DNA of 64,000 bases, taken from positions 29,150,599 to 29,214,598 of the forward strand of contig NC_087063.1 of the NCBI RefSeq assembly GCF_963678635.1. Reading direction: 5' to 3'. The DNA comes from Symsagittifera roscoffensis (Eukaryota; Xenacoelomorpha; Acoela; Convolutidae). Below the pieces are notes generated by a model, which was given only the letters and a program-made list of their open reading frames with translations, ran no database searches and was not told the DNA's origin. The position numbers and the translations under genes were made by a program. This document shows positions 46,332-57,149 of this stretch, piece after piece; position 1 is the stretch's first letter, and every line of letters begins with the position of its first letter.

Positions 46332-47865
46332 CTATTCTTTGAAGGCATCTATTCCAACTCTGTTTTCCAACCTCTGGTTGAACTCGTTCATGAAACTTCG
46401 CCACGCCTCCTCATCCAACGTGCTCGAGAAAATCTCTTTGTTGCCTTGGAAGGTGTTCTCCTCCCTTGCTTCGTCGGTTAGGAGCACCATACCCATGTTG
46501 AACGTTTCACTCGTTAATGGCAACTCAAGATTCTTCCGGGGAGACCCCAAAGGTGGGGTGGCCGTGTTTGCCCAGTCGTCCCAACTCAATTCGTGTAGCA
46601 GCTCACGCGTGGTACCGGGGATAAACTCTCTGTTGTTTGCACCTCCGTGTGGCGTATTTCCCACCTCCATTTCTTCTCTAGCTTCGCTGAGAGTTTCGTC
46701 CATACTCTCCCCCTCTCCTGACTCTGGCTAGTTCCTCTCTAGCGCGGCAGTGAACCTGTTCTCCACTGGAATGTTCCTTCTGTCTCCTGGAGTTCCCACA
46801 GACAGGGGTGAAGGTGTCGTCGGTTTGCTATCTTGTACTCCGTGAGGGAAACGTATAGAACTCCTGCCGCGTCCAACTTCCGTCCCCCCTAATGCAGCTC
46901 CAGTTCTTGTAATCCATAAGGTGCCCGATATTTTCTCGTGCCAAATTTCATTTCGTCCTTCAGGGCTAGGTGACCTTCGTCTACGATCATCCTCCCGTCA
47001 TCATAGATGGCCAGCTTGTTCTCAAGCCTCGACTTCTCGAGAGTTTTCAGCACTTCCCGAACCTCGTTCTTTGGAGGCATGGAACCCCGCATCTTCTTTG
47101 CTTGCGTGGGCCACGAATTTATCTTGGTTTCACAGGGGTTGAAGTTCACTACTGCTGTATTCCCGATGAACAAGGGGTCCCAGCTTTCCGTGAAATCCTT
47201 TAGCTGCTGCTCCACTGTCGCTCTTGCGTGTAGGGAAGGGACTACCTTGGGGCTATTCATCCCCAGCGTCATCCGTCTCACCGTCGGGAACTCAGGAATT
47301 GCGGCGGGCAACACGTCCCGCTCAAGAATTGTCTCCAGCTCCCTCTTCGTATACTCAAAGCACTTCGTCCAGGCTGGGATCCTCAAGACTTCCCTCGTGT
47401 CTTTTGCTGTTGGATTCAAGTTCCAGAAGTTTGGATAGACTTCGATGGGAACTTCTCGTTTCCACCCATCCTGCATTGCAGCTGACCCCTGAAGTTGAGC
47501 AAAATTAGTTCTGGGTCCTTTATTTTCCCGATGAGCACTGTCTCACTCATTCGCGCTCTCAAGTCTTCCTGTCGACACCAGTTCAGTGCCCTCCCATCCA
47601 GAATGCTGATCAGGCTCACGTGCACCACCGAATGTCGGTACGCTGCCACAAGCGGATCCGGGAGGGCGTACGTCACGGCTGGCCCATAAACACAGGTCAC
47701 CACCACTCCCAATCCCCTGATCATCCCCACGCGATCGGATCTCATGGCCAAGCACAAGTCGGCCAGGAGAGGTATTCCTCCATTTGCCTCCCTCACTTTT
47801 TCTCTCGTCTTTGCGCTTCTCTCTTCGCCTAGCAAATGCCTGTTCTGCATCAGGGGATACTCCAC
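46332..47865 (-). pseudogene. Element B accessory frames 47865-47416, 47476-46889, 46703-46332, unrecognised
   Basis: The 47865 frame passes into the 47476 frame at a one-base shift (both encode a MGGNEK / MQDGWK switch point). The 47476 frame (195 residues) contains PNFWNLNPTAKDTREVLRIP and is codon-like. 46703-46332 is acidic at its start. These look like parts of one long frameshifted coding region. No family recognised. Confidence 0.45.
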
Positions 47866-47999
47866 TAGCAGCGTCTTCAGCCCAGCTGCTCACTTGTAGG
47901 AATACGTATCCGGACTCGGGTGGGCCTTCCTCACCGACAGGGGTTCCCCATACTTCATCAGTCGATGAAATGTGGTCAGCTCCCCATGTGTCAGGACTA

Positions 48000-48320
48000 T
48001 TAGATACAAGTATCCGTCAATTCGGAGCGTCTCCGCACCTCTGCTGAACATATATCTGGGCCCATGTTGAACAAGTACCTGGGATATACCAAGTACAGGG
48101 CCAGAAGGAGGTTGATCGGCATGCTCAACAGTTTCTGCACGAACGCCTCGAAGATCGCGTTACCCGCGTAAAACACCTCTTTCAGATACTTCTTCTCCCA
48201 GCATGGACTCAAAAATCTCAACGTCTTGTAGTCCCTCCTGGTTTTCAGTTCGCCCATCGCGTGCTCTTTCCAGAAGCCTCCAATAGTAACTTCGTTTGAA
48301 GCCGTGACGAATCTCCCCAC

Positions 48321-48359
<39 letters not shown>

Positions 48360-49569
48360 GCCACTTCCAGATGTTCCTCAAGAAACTCCCATATCTGCTT
48401 CTCTAGTGGTGAAGCACTCTCTCTCGTTTTGTCTGTCACATGCTCAAGTCTCGGGGTCAGAAGCGGCCAGCTTCCTCGCTTTTGTTTTAGAAGGTATACC
48501 ATTGATTCCACTTGTTTTTCGGCTGCCGCCACATTCTTACTCTCGTTGTTTGGCCCCTCGTCTTGCTAGTGGAACTCGTGATCGTCGGCTCCATACTCCG
48601 GCACCACTTTTTGGCTGTCAGATGAGTTATCACTGGATGGTCATCCCCCACTTCCGGGTTGAACTTCAGTTGTCGGCCGAGGTTCGACACCTCAAAACAA
48701 AGGACCTCGTCCAAGACGATCAGGCTGTCCGCAAGCTCGTAAAAGCCCCTTGGAGCGTAGGACACATCCGCCCACGCCACCGCCACTTCCGACTTCAAGA
48801 GTGTCAAATTCAACAAATCTAGCTCACGATTTGGGGCCGCCATCAGCATCCGCCATCCGTTTCCCACGGCAATCAGAATTAACATGGCGTAAACGAATTG
48901 TAAAGCAGGTGGCATACTCGCGTAACCCGACAATGACGCGAATACCACTCTTGTCTTCGATCCCAACCGGGATGCCACCAGTTCCTGCACTCATTCATTG
49001 CTGCAAACAGCACCTGAATCTCCTACCAGATCTTCTGACTTTATCGCTACGATCAGGGTCAACATTTGATTTATCTCCGCCCCTGGTAGTAGGTACACCA
49101 AGGTTTCTGGCCAAAACAACTTTGGTGACGTCCCCTCAAAATCCGACCCCGCTACGATGATCGCTCTCGCCGCTCCAGGATCAGACCGATCAAAACTCGC
49201 TAATATCTTGGCCGGCCGTGAAGTTCCATAAGATCTCCCGTACCTTGGGTCTTCCGCAAGTTTCGCACCCATGTAGGCTGTATCAGGAAGTCCCATACTC
49301 TTTGGATCAAGAAGCTTGTCCACCGCCCTAAGCTGCGCGGGTATCGCCACTCTGATTCTGGCCGCACTAGTCCGATGCTTGGGTGGCTCCACTATGAAGC
49401 CTGGACTTCCCAGCTCTTTGAGAGGTCGGTAATTGATTGGCCCCATTATTGATCTCTGGGAAATTCCCGTCAAGTCCGCCGTCTCCAGTGTCTTGGCTCG
49501 GTAGAAGTGCGCCTCATGGGCCTTTAGCCAGTCCACACAATAGTGATTGCTCAAGTCCTCTTGAGACAT
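48000..49569 (-). pseudogene. Element B accessory frames 49569-48991, 48990-48487 and 48326-48000, unrecognised
   Basis: 49569-48991 and 48990-48487 share a phase and are separated by one stop, giving about 360 residues. The first part has FEGTSPKLFWPETLVYLLPG. The second has a hydrophobic run (FVYAMLILIAVGN) and FNPEVGDDHP. A (CT)n run at about 48325-48357 breaks the downstream frame and is translated as Arg-Glu repeats. No domain recognised. Confidence 0.45.
48325..48357. repeat. (CT)n microsatellite in element B accessory region
   Basis: About 33 bp of pure CT on the plus strand, read as Arg-Glu repeats on the coding strand. Confidence 0.95.
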
Positions 49570-49776
49570 TACCTACTGATCCCCAAGGCCTCCGTCAACT
49601 CTTATCGGCAGGCTAGATCCTCAAGATCCAAACCCTTCACTCGCTCCAGGTACCGGAATCTGCTTGCTTCCCCGGACCTTCCACCTTCTTCTTGCTGTCT
49701 ACCACCAGCACTGACGACACAACAGAGCTCTGGGGTGTAGAAGATTCCTCCTCGTCTCCTTCCATGGGTGTCGACC

Positions 49777-50443
49777 TCAACTGTCTGCTTCTGCTACTTG
49801 TTGAGCTTCCTCTCGAGTCAATCCTTCCCCCATGCGATCAGTTACTGACCGGGCTAAGAAGAAGGGAGGTATCGGGGGTGGACCAAAGGTGAATTGCGCC
49901 CTCTCCAGTAGATACGACTCAAGGAAAATTATATGCCTCTGGAAGACGCCATTCAGCCACTCTGTGCCCCTTGGCCTGTCGAAGTGGATACCATCCGAGG
50001 TTGCATCCTCCGGGAGGGAATCTTCCATCGTTCTCGCTACTTCAAGCACTCTCATGGGCAGCACACTTCTCTGCTGAGTTTGTCTGATTATCTCGTTGAT
50101 GTTTCGCACCCTCTCGTTCAACTCCATCGCATTCTGGTCCGCCATCATGTTATAGGGAACGGTGCAGATGGGTGAGGTTTGTTGGCTCCAGGTATATTCT
50201 TAGCTCCTGAAGAATGCAGCTTACTTTGTCATGTAGCCTCATCAATTTTCTTGCCTCGCCCCAGGTCACGTCGTTGGTTCCCATCATCAACGTAACTGTG
50301 TATATCTTCCCCATCTCCAGCATCTGCAGGGACACCAACATCTGGGGCATCGCTGCGCCCGAGAAACTCAAGATTCCCACCTGCCACTGGGCCTGAAGCC
50401 TTGTCAGAGCTCGGACGAGACTGTCCCCTATTAACAAGTGCAT
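49777..50443 (-). pseudogene. Element B SGNH/GDSL-type hydrolase domain, frameshifted
   Basis: The frame from 50443 starts HLLIGDSLVRAL (block I, nucleophile Ser) and holds FSGAAMPQM (block II Gly position) and LMMGTNDV (block III, GxND). After a one-base frameshift near 50.18 kb the other frame carries ICTVPYN and then, in 50148-49777, SDGIHFDRPRG (block V, catalytic Asp and His). All four catalytic blocks are present in order with normal spacing, so the fold call is good although this copy is broken. The domain lies well after integrase, inside the accessory block. The LINE ORF1 esterase at 40 kb has the same fold but is not a close copy. Confidence 0.75.
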
Positions 50444-50482
50444 CGTGCCTTCGGGTATTCTCGGTTGTACGAAGTACTCTGT

Positions 50483-50989
50483 CTACGTAGCTTCATGGAA
50501 GGCATCTCTTCTCTCTCGTTGCGCAGCTGTCCAGTCTTCTCGATTATGTCGGTAGTATCTGCCGTCAACGTTCTTCTTGTTACTCAAGATCACTACGCTC
50601 CTCACTAGGTGCTCCCTCCAGTTGGTTGGTCGCTCCTCACGTGCAGCGTTCTCAAGAGTTTTCGCCTGCAACCTCTCTTGCAGTTCCCTGAGGAGTGTCG
50701 TTCCCGTCCCGTACTGGCTGCCGCTAGTCAAGCTGGACGTCAGTCTTGGCAGCGCAATGTCCATTAGTGGTCTAACTCGGTTCGCCTCCAGGTTCCTCAT
50801 GGAAGGAACGGGCTCAGGTGGCGTCCATGCCTCCAGACCTTCGTTCATGTGTTCCTGAGCCACGCGGTCCAGGTTGAAGCGGCCGCTCGATCTGGGTGCT
50901 TCATCCACTTCCATTCTCGACTCTGGTCTGGATCTCGTTACCACGGGCTCAGTCGTCGTCATCTTTTTCTCTTTACCACTCGCGATCAA
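50483..50989 (-). pseudogene. Element B accessory frame upstream of the SGNH domain
   Basis: 168 codons, acidic/basic mixed, starting MIASGKEKKMTTTEPV and ending NKKNVDGRYYRHNREDW. It sits just before the SGNH block and may be its N-terminal part: the frame closes 40 bp before the next opens. No domain recognised. Confidence 0.45.
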
Positions 50990-51049
50990 TTGCTGCCTTC
51001 TTTGTAGCCGTTCTTATTCCGACTTCATTCGATCACAATTGGCCATTCT

Positions 51050-51313
51050 TTATTGTAGCCTCTGCTCTTGCACTCGCTCAGCCATCAGCAGATCCCGATC
51101 AAGAATCGCCTTATCTTGCTCAAGTACTGCCTGCTCGCGATCAAGCTTGGCTTGATCCCTTTCCAGAGCCGCTTGATCCCTATCCAGAATGGCTTTGTCC
51201 CGTTTCCTTTGGGCCCTTTCCAACTCTCTCTTCATACTGCCGAGATCCGAATACGACTCCTCTGTTTGCTGTGACCGGAACTTCGACGGTGGTGGCTTAC
51301 CGTGCTGTTCCAA
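51050..51313 (-). pseudogene. Element B coiled-coil segment with 7-residue LDRDQA-type repeats
   Basis: About ten degenerate heptads of the form ILDRDQA/ALERDQA/KLDREQA, Leu at a fixed position, ideal for a coiled coil. It follows the integrase C-terminus and begins the accessory block. Confidence 0.6.
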
Positions 51314-51853
51314 TTATCCTCCGCGAAAGACCCTTTGTCCAAATCCACCTCTATCTTCTCGCTATCATCCATGCTCACGTCCTCGTTGCCGTCATTTTTT
51401 TTTCTGGTGCCTTTTTCGTTCAGCTCACTTGCTGGTTCTACTAGTAGGTACTCTAGTCCTTCCATATTCTGTGGTACAAACCAATTTTCCGGAGATGGGA
51501 CGTGAGGTTTCAGATTTTCGTAGTGCGCTGCACGCCCTGTACTCAAGCGATATAACCGGCCTTGCTGGTGTACCTCTGTTATCCTATACGGTCCTCTCCA
51601 TTTCTTCAGTAACTTCTTAGTCCCTTTTGGGGTATGACATTCTGGATCACCCAGACGTATTGTCCCACAGCATACGGTTTTGCCTGAAGTATTTTTTCAT
51701 CGTACTTTTTCCGCTGTCTCATCTGTGCCTGCGCCGTGTTCCTTCTACAGAGCTAGTTCAATTCTTGTTGCCTCTTGACCGCTTCCTTTGCGTACGCCTG
51801 CGGCGACGTCTTTTTCCCTTCGTATTCCGAATAGTTGAATGTCAAGGGCATTG

Positions 51854-51890
<37 letters not shown>

Positions 51891-52851
51891 AGTCAACATC
51901 GTAAAAGGACTGATCCCTGTTGTTGAGTGCTGCGTATTGTTATACGCCCCTACCACTTGCGGCAGATACTTGTCCCAATCTGTCATGTATCTCGAGCAAT
52001 ATACCCTGAGCATGTTCACCAGAGTTCTGTTCTGCCTTTCCACTACTCCGTTCGTTTGAGGATGGTAGGTTGTCGAGTGCGCTTGAGGAATATGCGATCT
52101 CCTCATCATTTCTTTTGTCAGGACCCCCACGAAGGCTTTCCCATTGTCCGACTGGAATGTCATCGGACAACCATATCGTAATATCCAGTGTGTTATCAAA
52201 TCATCACAAGTTTCTTCCGCTAAGGCCGTCTGACATGGTACCGCTTCTGCCAGTTTCGTGAAGTAGTCTATAATTACCAATATCTGATTGTATCCCGAGT
52301 CGGTCATGCAGATCTTCCGATGGTCTAATTGCACGGCCTCGTTAAATTCCGAGCTTTCCACGGAGTTAAGTGGGAATTTCATTTTCCTAGGGTCTTTCAC
52401 TTGCAAACACGACAAACATGCATTCACCCACCTTTCGCAAGCCTTTTTCAACCCTGGCCAATCAAACCTGTGTAGTATTCTTTGTTGTACTTTGTCTATT
52501 CCCTGATGTCCCCATCTGGTCGTGCGATCTGAACAATTTTTCCGTCTGACATAGCTGTGGTAATATGAAGAGATTAGGCTTGTGTAATATCGTCTCCTCA
52601 TGTTTCCTCCTCCTACAGGCTACCACACCATGAGCTGTGTGATAGAGTAAGTCCCTTTTCTCTTTGTAGAACTGGCTCAAGATCTTGTAACTATCCTCCA
52701 GGTCGCCTTTCTCCTTGTCCCCAGTCCGGATCCAACTTGAGAGGTTGCTCGTCATCTTGTCGTTTTTCTGGCTCGTATCAGATCTGATAGTCTGTATCTC
52801 ACTTTGACGTGTTCCCTCAATTCCAGGTTCGTTCTGACGTTTGAGTTGCAC
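51232..52851 (-). pseudogene. Element B integrase, frameshifted
   Basis: 52851-52462 and 52601-51753 hold the zinc-binding region (GHQGIDKVQQRI, WVNACLSCLQ) and the DDE core: QLDHRKI (Asp 1), TFQSDNGKAF (Asp 2) and NGVVERQNRTL (Glu). After FTMLTGR a (GA)n run inserts Arg-Glu repeats. Broken frames then carry the C-terminal region TEVHQQGRLYRLSTGRAAHYENLKPH-like sequence (51546 on). Ty3/gypsy integrase, probably without activity in this copy. Confidence 0.88.
51860..51887. repeat. (CT)n microsatellite in element B integrase
   Basis: About 28 bp of CT located just after the integrase core, adding Arg-Glu repeats in frame. A second expansion of the same type lies 3.5 kb away at 48.3 kb. Confidence 0.95.
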
Positions 52852-53146
52852 AATAGCTCCCTGAATGGTTTCCTTGACACCGCTAATTTCTCAAGCTCTT
52901 CTCCTCCGCTCTCATCCTGTTGCTCTAGACTGTACGTTCCTGCTGAAGAGTCAGGTTGTAGTTTTCTGTCGTGGTGCCTCATTTTCTCTTCTGCTAATAT
53001 CATGCAAACCTATCTTGGTGATCACCACTCCTCTCTGAGTCTTCCTCCCATTCATCCGACTCCCCGGACAAATTCTCTTCCTTACTGTCTCTTTCTGATT
53101 TCGACCACTCCCCGGACTCTTGATCTGGTTCTAGGTGTTCAGCTTC

Positions 53147-54900
53147 CTATCTGAAAGTCACTTTCTTCTCCCGAAGCGTAGTCTGTTTTAGTATGTCCTC
53201 TGGGATCTTCTCGACCAATGTCCGCACAACTTCTTTGCCCTCAGGTTGCATTAGTGTTGAGTCGTCGCCGCCTTGAGCTGCTTCCCCTCTTTTCAATATG
53301 GTGACTTCCGATTTGTCTTTATTGTTGTTCCCGGCGACCGGTTTATCGTCGGCTAGTTTCTCGAGTAGCCTCCTCAGATCCTCTCCTATCGCCATTCTTC
53401 CTTTCTCCATTTTATCGAGGCCATAGCTTTTCACTTTCAGTGTTTCCCTTACTATCATCGACCTGAGCATCATTTCAATTGGCATTCCTGTTTTTCTCTT
53501 GAGAATTTTTTTCGTCTCATATTCTGCTGGTAGCTCGGGATGATCTTTTATTGGTTTCCCTGACTTGTCAAGGCACCTCGTGAGTAGAAGACTGTCGTAC
53601 GTCTCCTTGTCCATAAACGAGAATCCATCTTTGATCTCCGGCCTGTCGGCCTCCTTTTGCTCCTGCCTCTCCTAAAGCTCCGTCTTTTTGCTCAAACTGT
53701 CGGCGTTCTGATGTTTTTTCCTTGTCCTGTGCTCGATAATCATGTCGTAACCATGCAGGCGCATTATCCATCTCCCGTAGCTCTGGTCCATTGAGTACGT
53801 TTCTAACCAACTGAGTGCTCTGTTGTCGACTCGTAGCTTGAATAGCTCGCTGCCCAGATATGATCTATATTTTTCTACAAAGGTCACTACCATGAACATC
53901 TCCGCCTTGGGTGCTCCGTACTTCATCTCTGTATAACTCAAGACTTTGCTCCCGTAAGCTATCGATCTCAAGACTGTCTTTCCGTTCCATTCCTGTTCTT
54001 TGTGGAGTATCCCAGAGATCGCTACCACCGATGCATCCGTGTCCAGCACGTACATTCCCTTTTCCGTGGGCATCCGCATCACTGGTGCTTCGCATAAGTC
54101 ATTTTTAATCTTTGGAAAGATTCGTCCGCTGCTTTGTTCCATGTGAATTTCTTACCCTTATGCCTCATGAGTTGTTGCATTGGATATACCTTGTCTGCAA
54201 AGCCCTTGACGAACTCCCTGTAGTAGTTTGCGAAACCTAAAAGCGCATCAACTGGTGTTCTGTTTTTGGCAATTTCCAAGTCAGTACTGCTTCCACCGCA
54301 TCTGGGTCTGGTCTAATGCCATTTTTGCCTACCATTCTTCCCAGGTATTTGATCGAGTCCTTAAGAATTTCACAACTGGATGGCTTGCACTTCAGTCCTG
54401 CTCTCTTCATACCACCAAACACCTCGTCCAATTGTTCAATGTGGTCCTCCAGTGTGGGTGTTGCAATCACCACGTCATCTACGTAGCACATTACTAAATT
54501 GCCATATTTCTTCGTTACGCTAGTCAGCGCTTGTGCCATTATTCGTTGGAAGGTGACTGTCGCATTGCAGAGGCCAAAGGTCAGCCTCTTCCATTGAAAC
54601 AACCCCAGTTCGTATGCAAAACCCGTCTTGTCTCTATCTTGCTTCCTCAGTGGTACCTGCTAAAAAGCCGACCCTAGATCAAGAGTTGTCAAAAAAATTG
54701 CGTCACCTTATTTTGAGAGACTTTCAACTATCCTAGTTATGGGGTAGGCATTCTTCACCGTGATGGAGTTCAGATATCGAAAGTCACAACAATACCTAAG
54801 TTGGTCTCCTTTCTTTTTAGCCATCACTACTCCATACGCCCACGGTAATTTGGTTGGTTCTATCATATCATACTCTAGTAGGGTCTCTATCTCTTTTCTA
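53147..54900 (-). pseudogene. Element B reverse transcriptase, RNase H and linker
   Basis: RT is spread over 55132-54887, the unframed stretch 54886-54603 and 54602-54237: LPWAYGVVMAKKKG, SAF[stop]QVPL, GLCNATVTFQRIM, CYVDDVVIA (YVDD box), YLGRMVG. 54279-53672 carries the connection (FANYYREFV) and RNase H (VLDTDASVVAISG, then RVDNRALSWL, then NADSLSK). 53614-53147 is a charged linker before integrase. Several stops lie in conserved positions; one TAG replaces the usual Trp of the palm motif. Confidence 0.88.
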
Positions 54901-55132
54901 CAAGCATCCGATATGTTTGGGTCATATGCCTCGCCCCCTCCCTATACCGCACCGCCGATTCTTCTAACTCTAGTTCATGTTCAACAAAATTGCAGCATCC
55001 AATGTCTGCCTTATGTCTCGAAAAAAGATCCTGATTCTTATCTAGAACGTCCTTGATGGCTTCGAGCTGTTCGTCTGTTACCTTCCCCCTCGAATCTTCA
55101 ATTTCTGGTAATATTGGTTTATCCACTTCCAA
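54887..55132 (-). pseudogene. Element B start of reverse transcriptase (N-terminal extension)
   Basis: Contains DVLDKNQDLFSRHKADIGCCNFVEHELEL, the familiar sequence before the RT fingers in Ty3/gypsy pol, in a different phase from the protease frame. Confidence 0.75.
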
Positions 55133-55408
55133 TTCCTTTAGCGTGGGTCATTCTGAAAAGTTCGAACAGCTCGACAGTCCATCGTTTGTGTCTGACTTAA
55201 GTGACTTCACAAGACCTGACGAACTTTTTGTTTTCTTCAATCGTCTCAAGATACAAATTTTATCCCTGTGAATCGGGCAATCAAGAACTTCAATTTCTTT
55301 CACATTTTCAGTCATTTCTTATCTAGTTTTCACTGGCAGTGCGTATCCAAGCTTCCTCCCCCTCTGGATTGAGATTGGTATATCAAGAGTATTCAACAAG
55401 ACACTGAC

Positions 55409-56201
55409 TCAGAGGCCACCCTTGGTTATCGAGAAGGATCTTCCTAAAATAGCAGCCCTTTGACTGTTTGAATTGGGTACTATACATACTTGTTTATTCT
55501 CACTTAGTTCATTATATTTCTTCACCCTTAAACTGAATATTGCCGCCTCATTCGCTTTCAGCTTTACCCTCCTACTCAAGAAAACTGGAGCCTTATTTTC
55601 ATTTGCCATGATCAAATTTACCGGTTTAACTACGTACTTCCTTTCCGGGTTCCGAATCTTGAACATCGCAGTGTTAAGATCAATTGTTACATCGAAATTC
55701 CTGATGAAATCTCTGCCTAAAATGAATTGTTCAGACTCATCTTGATTCTCCATCGCCAAAAAGGTCATCCACAGATTGCGTTCTCCCAGGTTTAGGGCTA
55801 TTATTGGTGTCCTACCTATAAACCGAAGCTCCCCCTTGTTCGCTGCTGACAGTCGTATTCTTGAGTCGATCAGGTCATCTTTGTCAAACCCCATTCTTTT
55901 CCAAGTTTCAATTGGTATTACACTCAAAACGGTTCCCGTGTCCACAAACCCACACAGTTGTGTCTTCTTTCCATTTATGTCCAATACGTGTGCAGTTACG
56001 TCTGCTACTGTCCCCAGATGCATCTTTGTTTTGTGTCACGGCCTTTACTGTCTTTGCTGACAAGTCATCACTCGCTGCTTCTTTTTTGTTCAAATCGTTT
56101 TCAGCTTGTCTGTTCCAAGAATTTTGCACTGCAACCAGTGCTAGTTTGTGTTTATAGTGATTCTGATTCTTGACCGCCTCCCAAAACAAAGGACAGTCCA
56201 T
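55409..56201 (-). pseudogene. Element B retropepsin-like protease
   Basis: Active-site GFVDTGTVLSVIP (DTG) near residue 80 of the frame, then FILGRDFIRNFDV with the ILG/hydrophobic-hydrophobic-Gly signature. In phase with gag: only a single TAA at 56205-56207 separates them, in the middle of a second zinc knuckle. Confidence 0.85.
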
Positions 56202-56207
56202 TCTGAA

Positions 56208-57113
56208 TTAGCCTTCTTGATTGCAGAAAAAGCACCTCGCGCCTATCTTGTTGATCAAGCCACTGTAAAACTCATGTTCCTCCTTTTGAATCATGCCCTC
56301 TTCTTCCGCTGCGTATCCCAAGCTCTTCATGCCCTGCTTGTATGTCGTGCAATCCGCCACATGATGATCTGATGATCCACAATTAGCGCAAGGCCTACGT
56401 TTGTCCCTGTCGTCTCTAGGCTTGTACCATGACGACCTTTGTGGCTGGCTCCCCCCTTGCATGTTCGTGCCTTCTGAGTATGAGAAATTCTTTGGTTTCA
56501 TTAACATGTATTCTCTTGACTTTTGTGTCATCTCCTCTGGGGTCGGGGCATTATGCTTCGACAGTGTATAATACGTTGCCAGCATTGTTCTCCAGTCGTC
56601 ACTTCTCACCCCGTCAATAAACTTTGAAGCGATGCTAAAGTTTCTTCTATTCGTCGACTCTTCAGGGTCGCTTCTTCTTCTCAAGCTCTCAAGATCATCC
56701 AGGAATCTATCGATTGACTCGTCTTCCCTTTGTCTTCTTTTTTCAAATCTTATCTTCGCTTGATGACCTTTCATCCCTGACCCGAATCGGTCCAACAGTA
56801 TCTTGAAGATCTTGTCCGCTGTATCACGCTCCTCCTCCTTCTTTGCTACCACGCATTTTAGTGCGGTGCCGTCTAAATTGCTTAGTATTGCCGTGCAAGC
56901 CTGCTTTTCGTCGTTCAAATAATCTTGTCCTAGAAGTAGTCTCCTCACCCCAACCCATGTATCAATGCAATCATCTGAATCGTCCTTGATTTCCTTAGGT
57001 TTTTTGAAGGTTTTCCGGGATTTGCCACTACCTCTGTCACTCGAGTCTGTATTCCTTGTTGCGAATGCTTCAAGAGTCCTGTTCATCATTTGCCAGGTAT
57101 TGGCCCACGTCAT
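56208..57113 (-). pseudogene. Element B Gag (capsid and nucleocapsid)
   Basis: 301 codons. Capsid-like helical part with ACTAILSNLDGTALKCV, DRFGSGMKGHQAKIRFEKRRQ and ESIDRFLDDLESL, typical of retrotransposon gag. A zinc knuckle CANCGSSDHHVADC (C-x2-C-x4-H-x4-C) and the start of a second (CFFCNQEG) lie at the end. The stop at 56205 sits where the second knuckle's His should be. Confidence 0.88.
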
Positions 57114-57149
57114 GGCGTTCGGTTGTACACCCGTATTTTATCTTGAGTC

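Noticed and set aside
46015-46731. 238-residue plus-strand open frame
   Set aside because: Antisense to codon-like element B frames, Ser/Phe-rich shadow composition, no domain.
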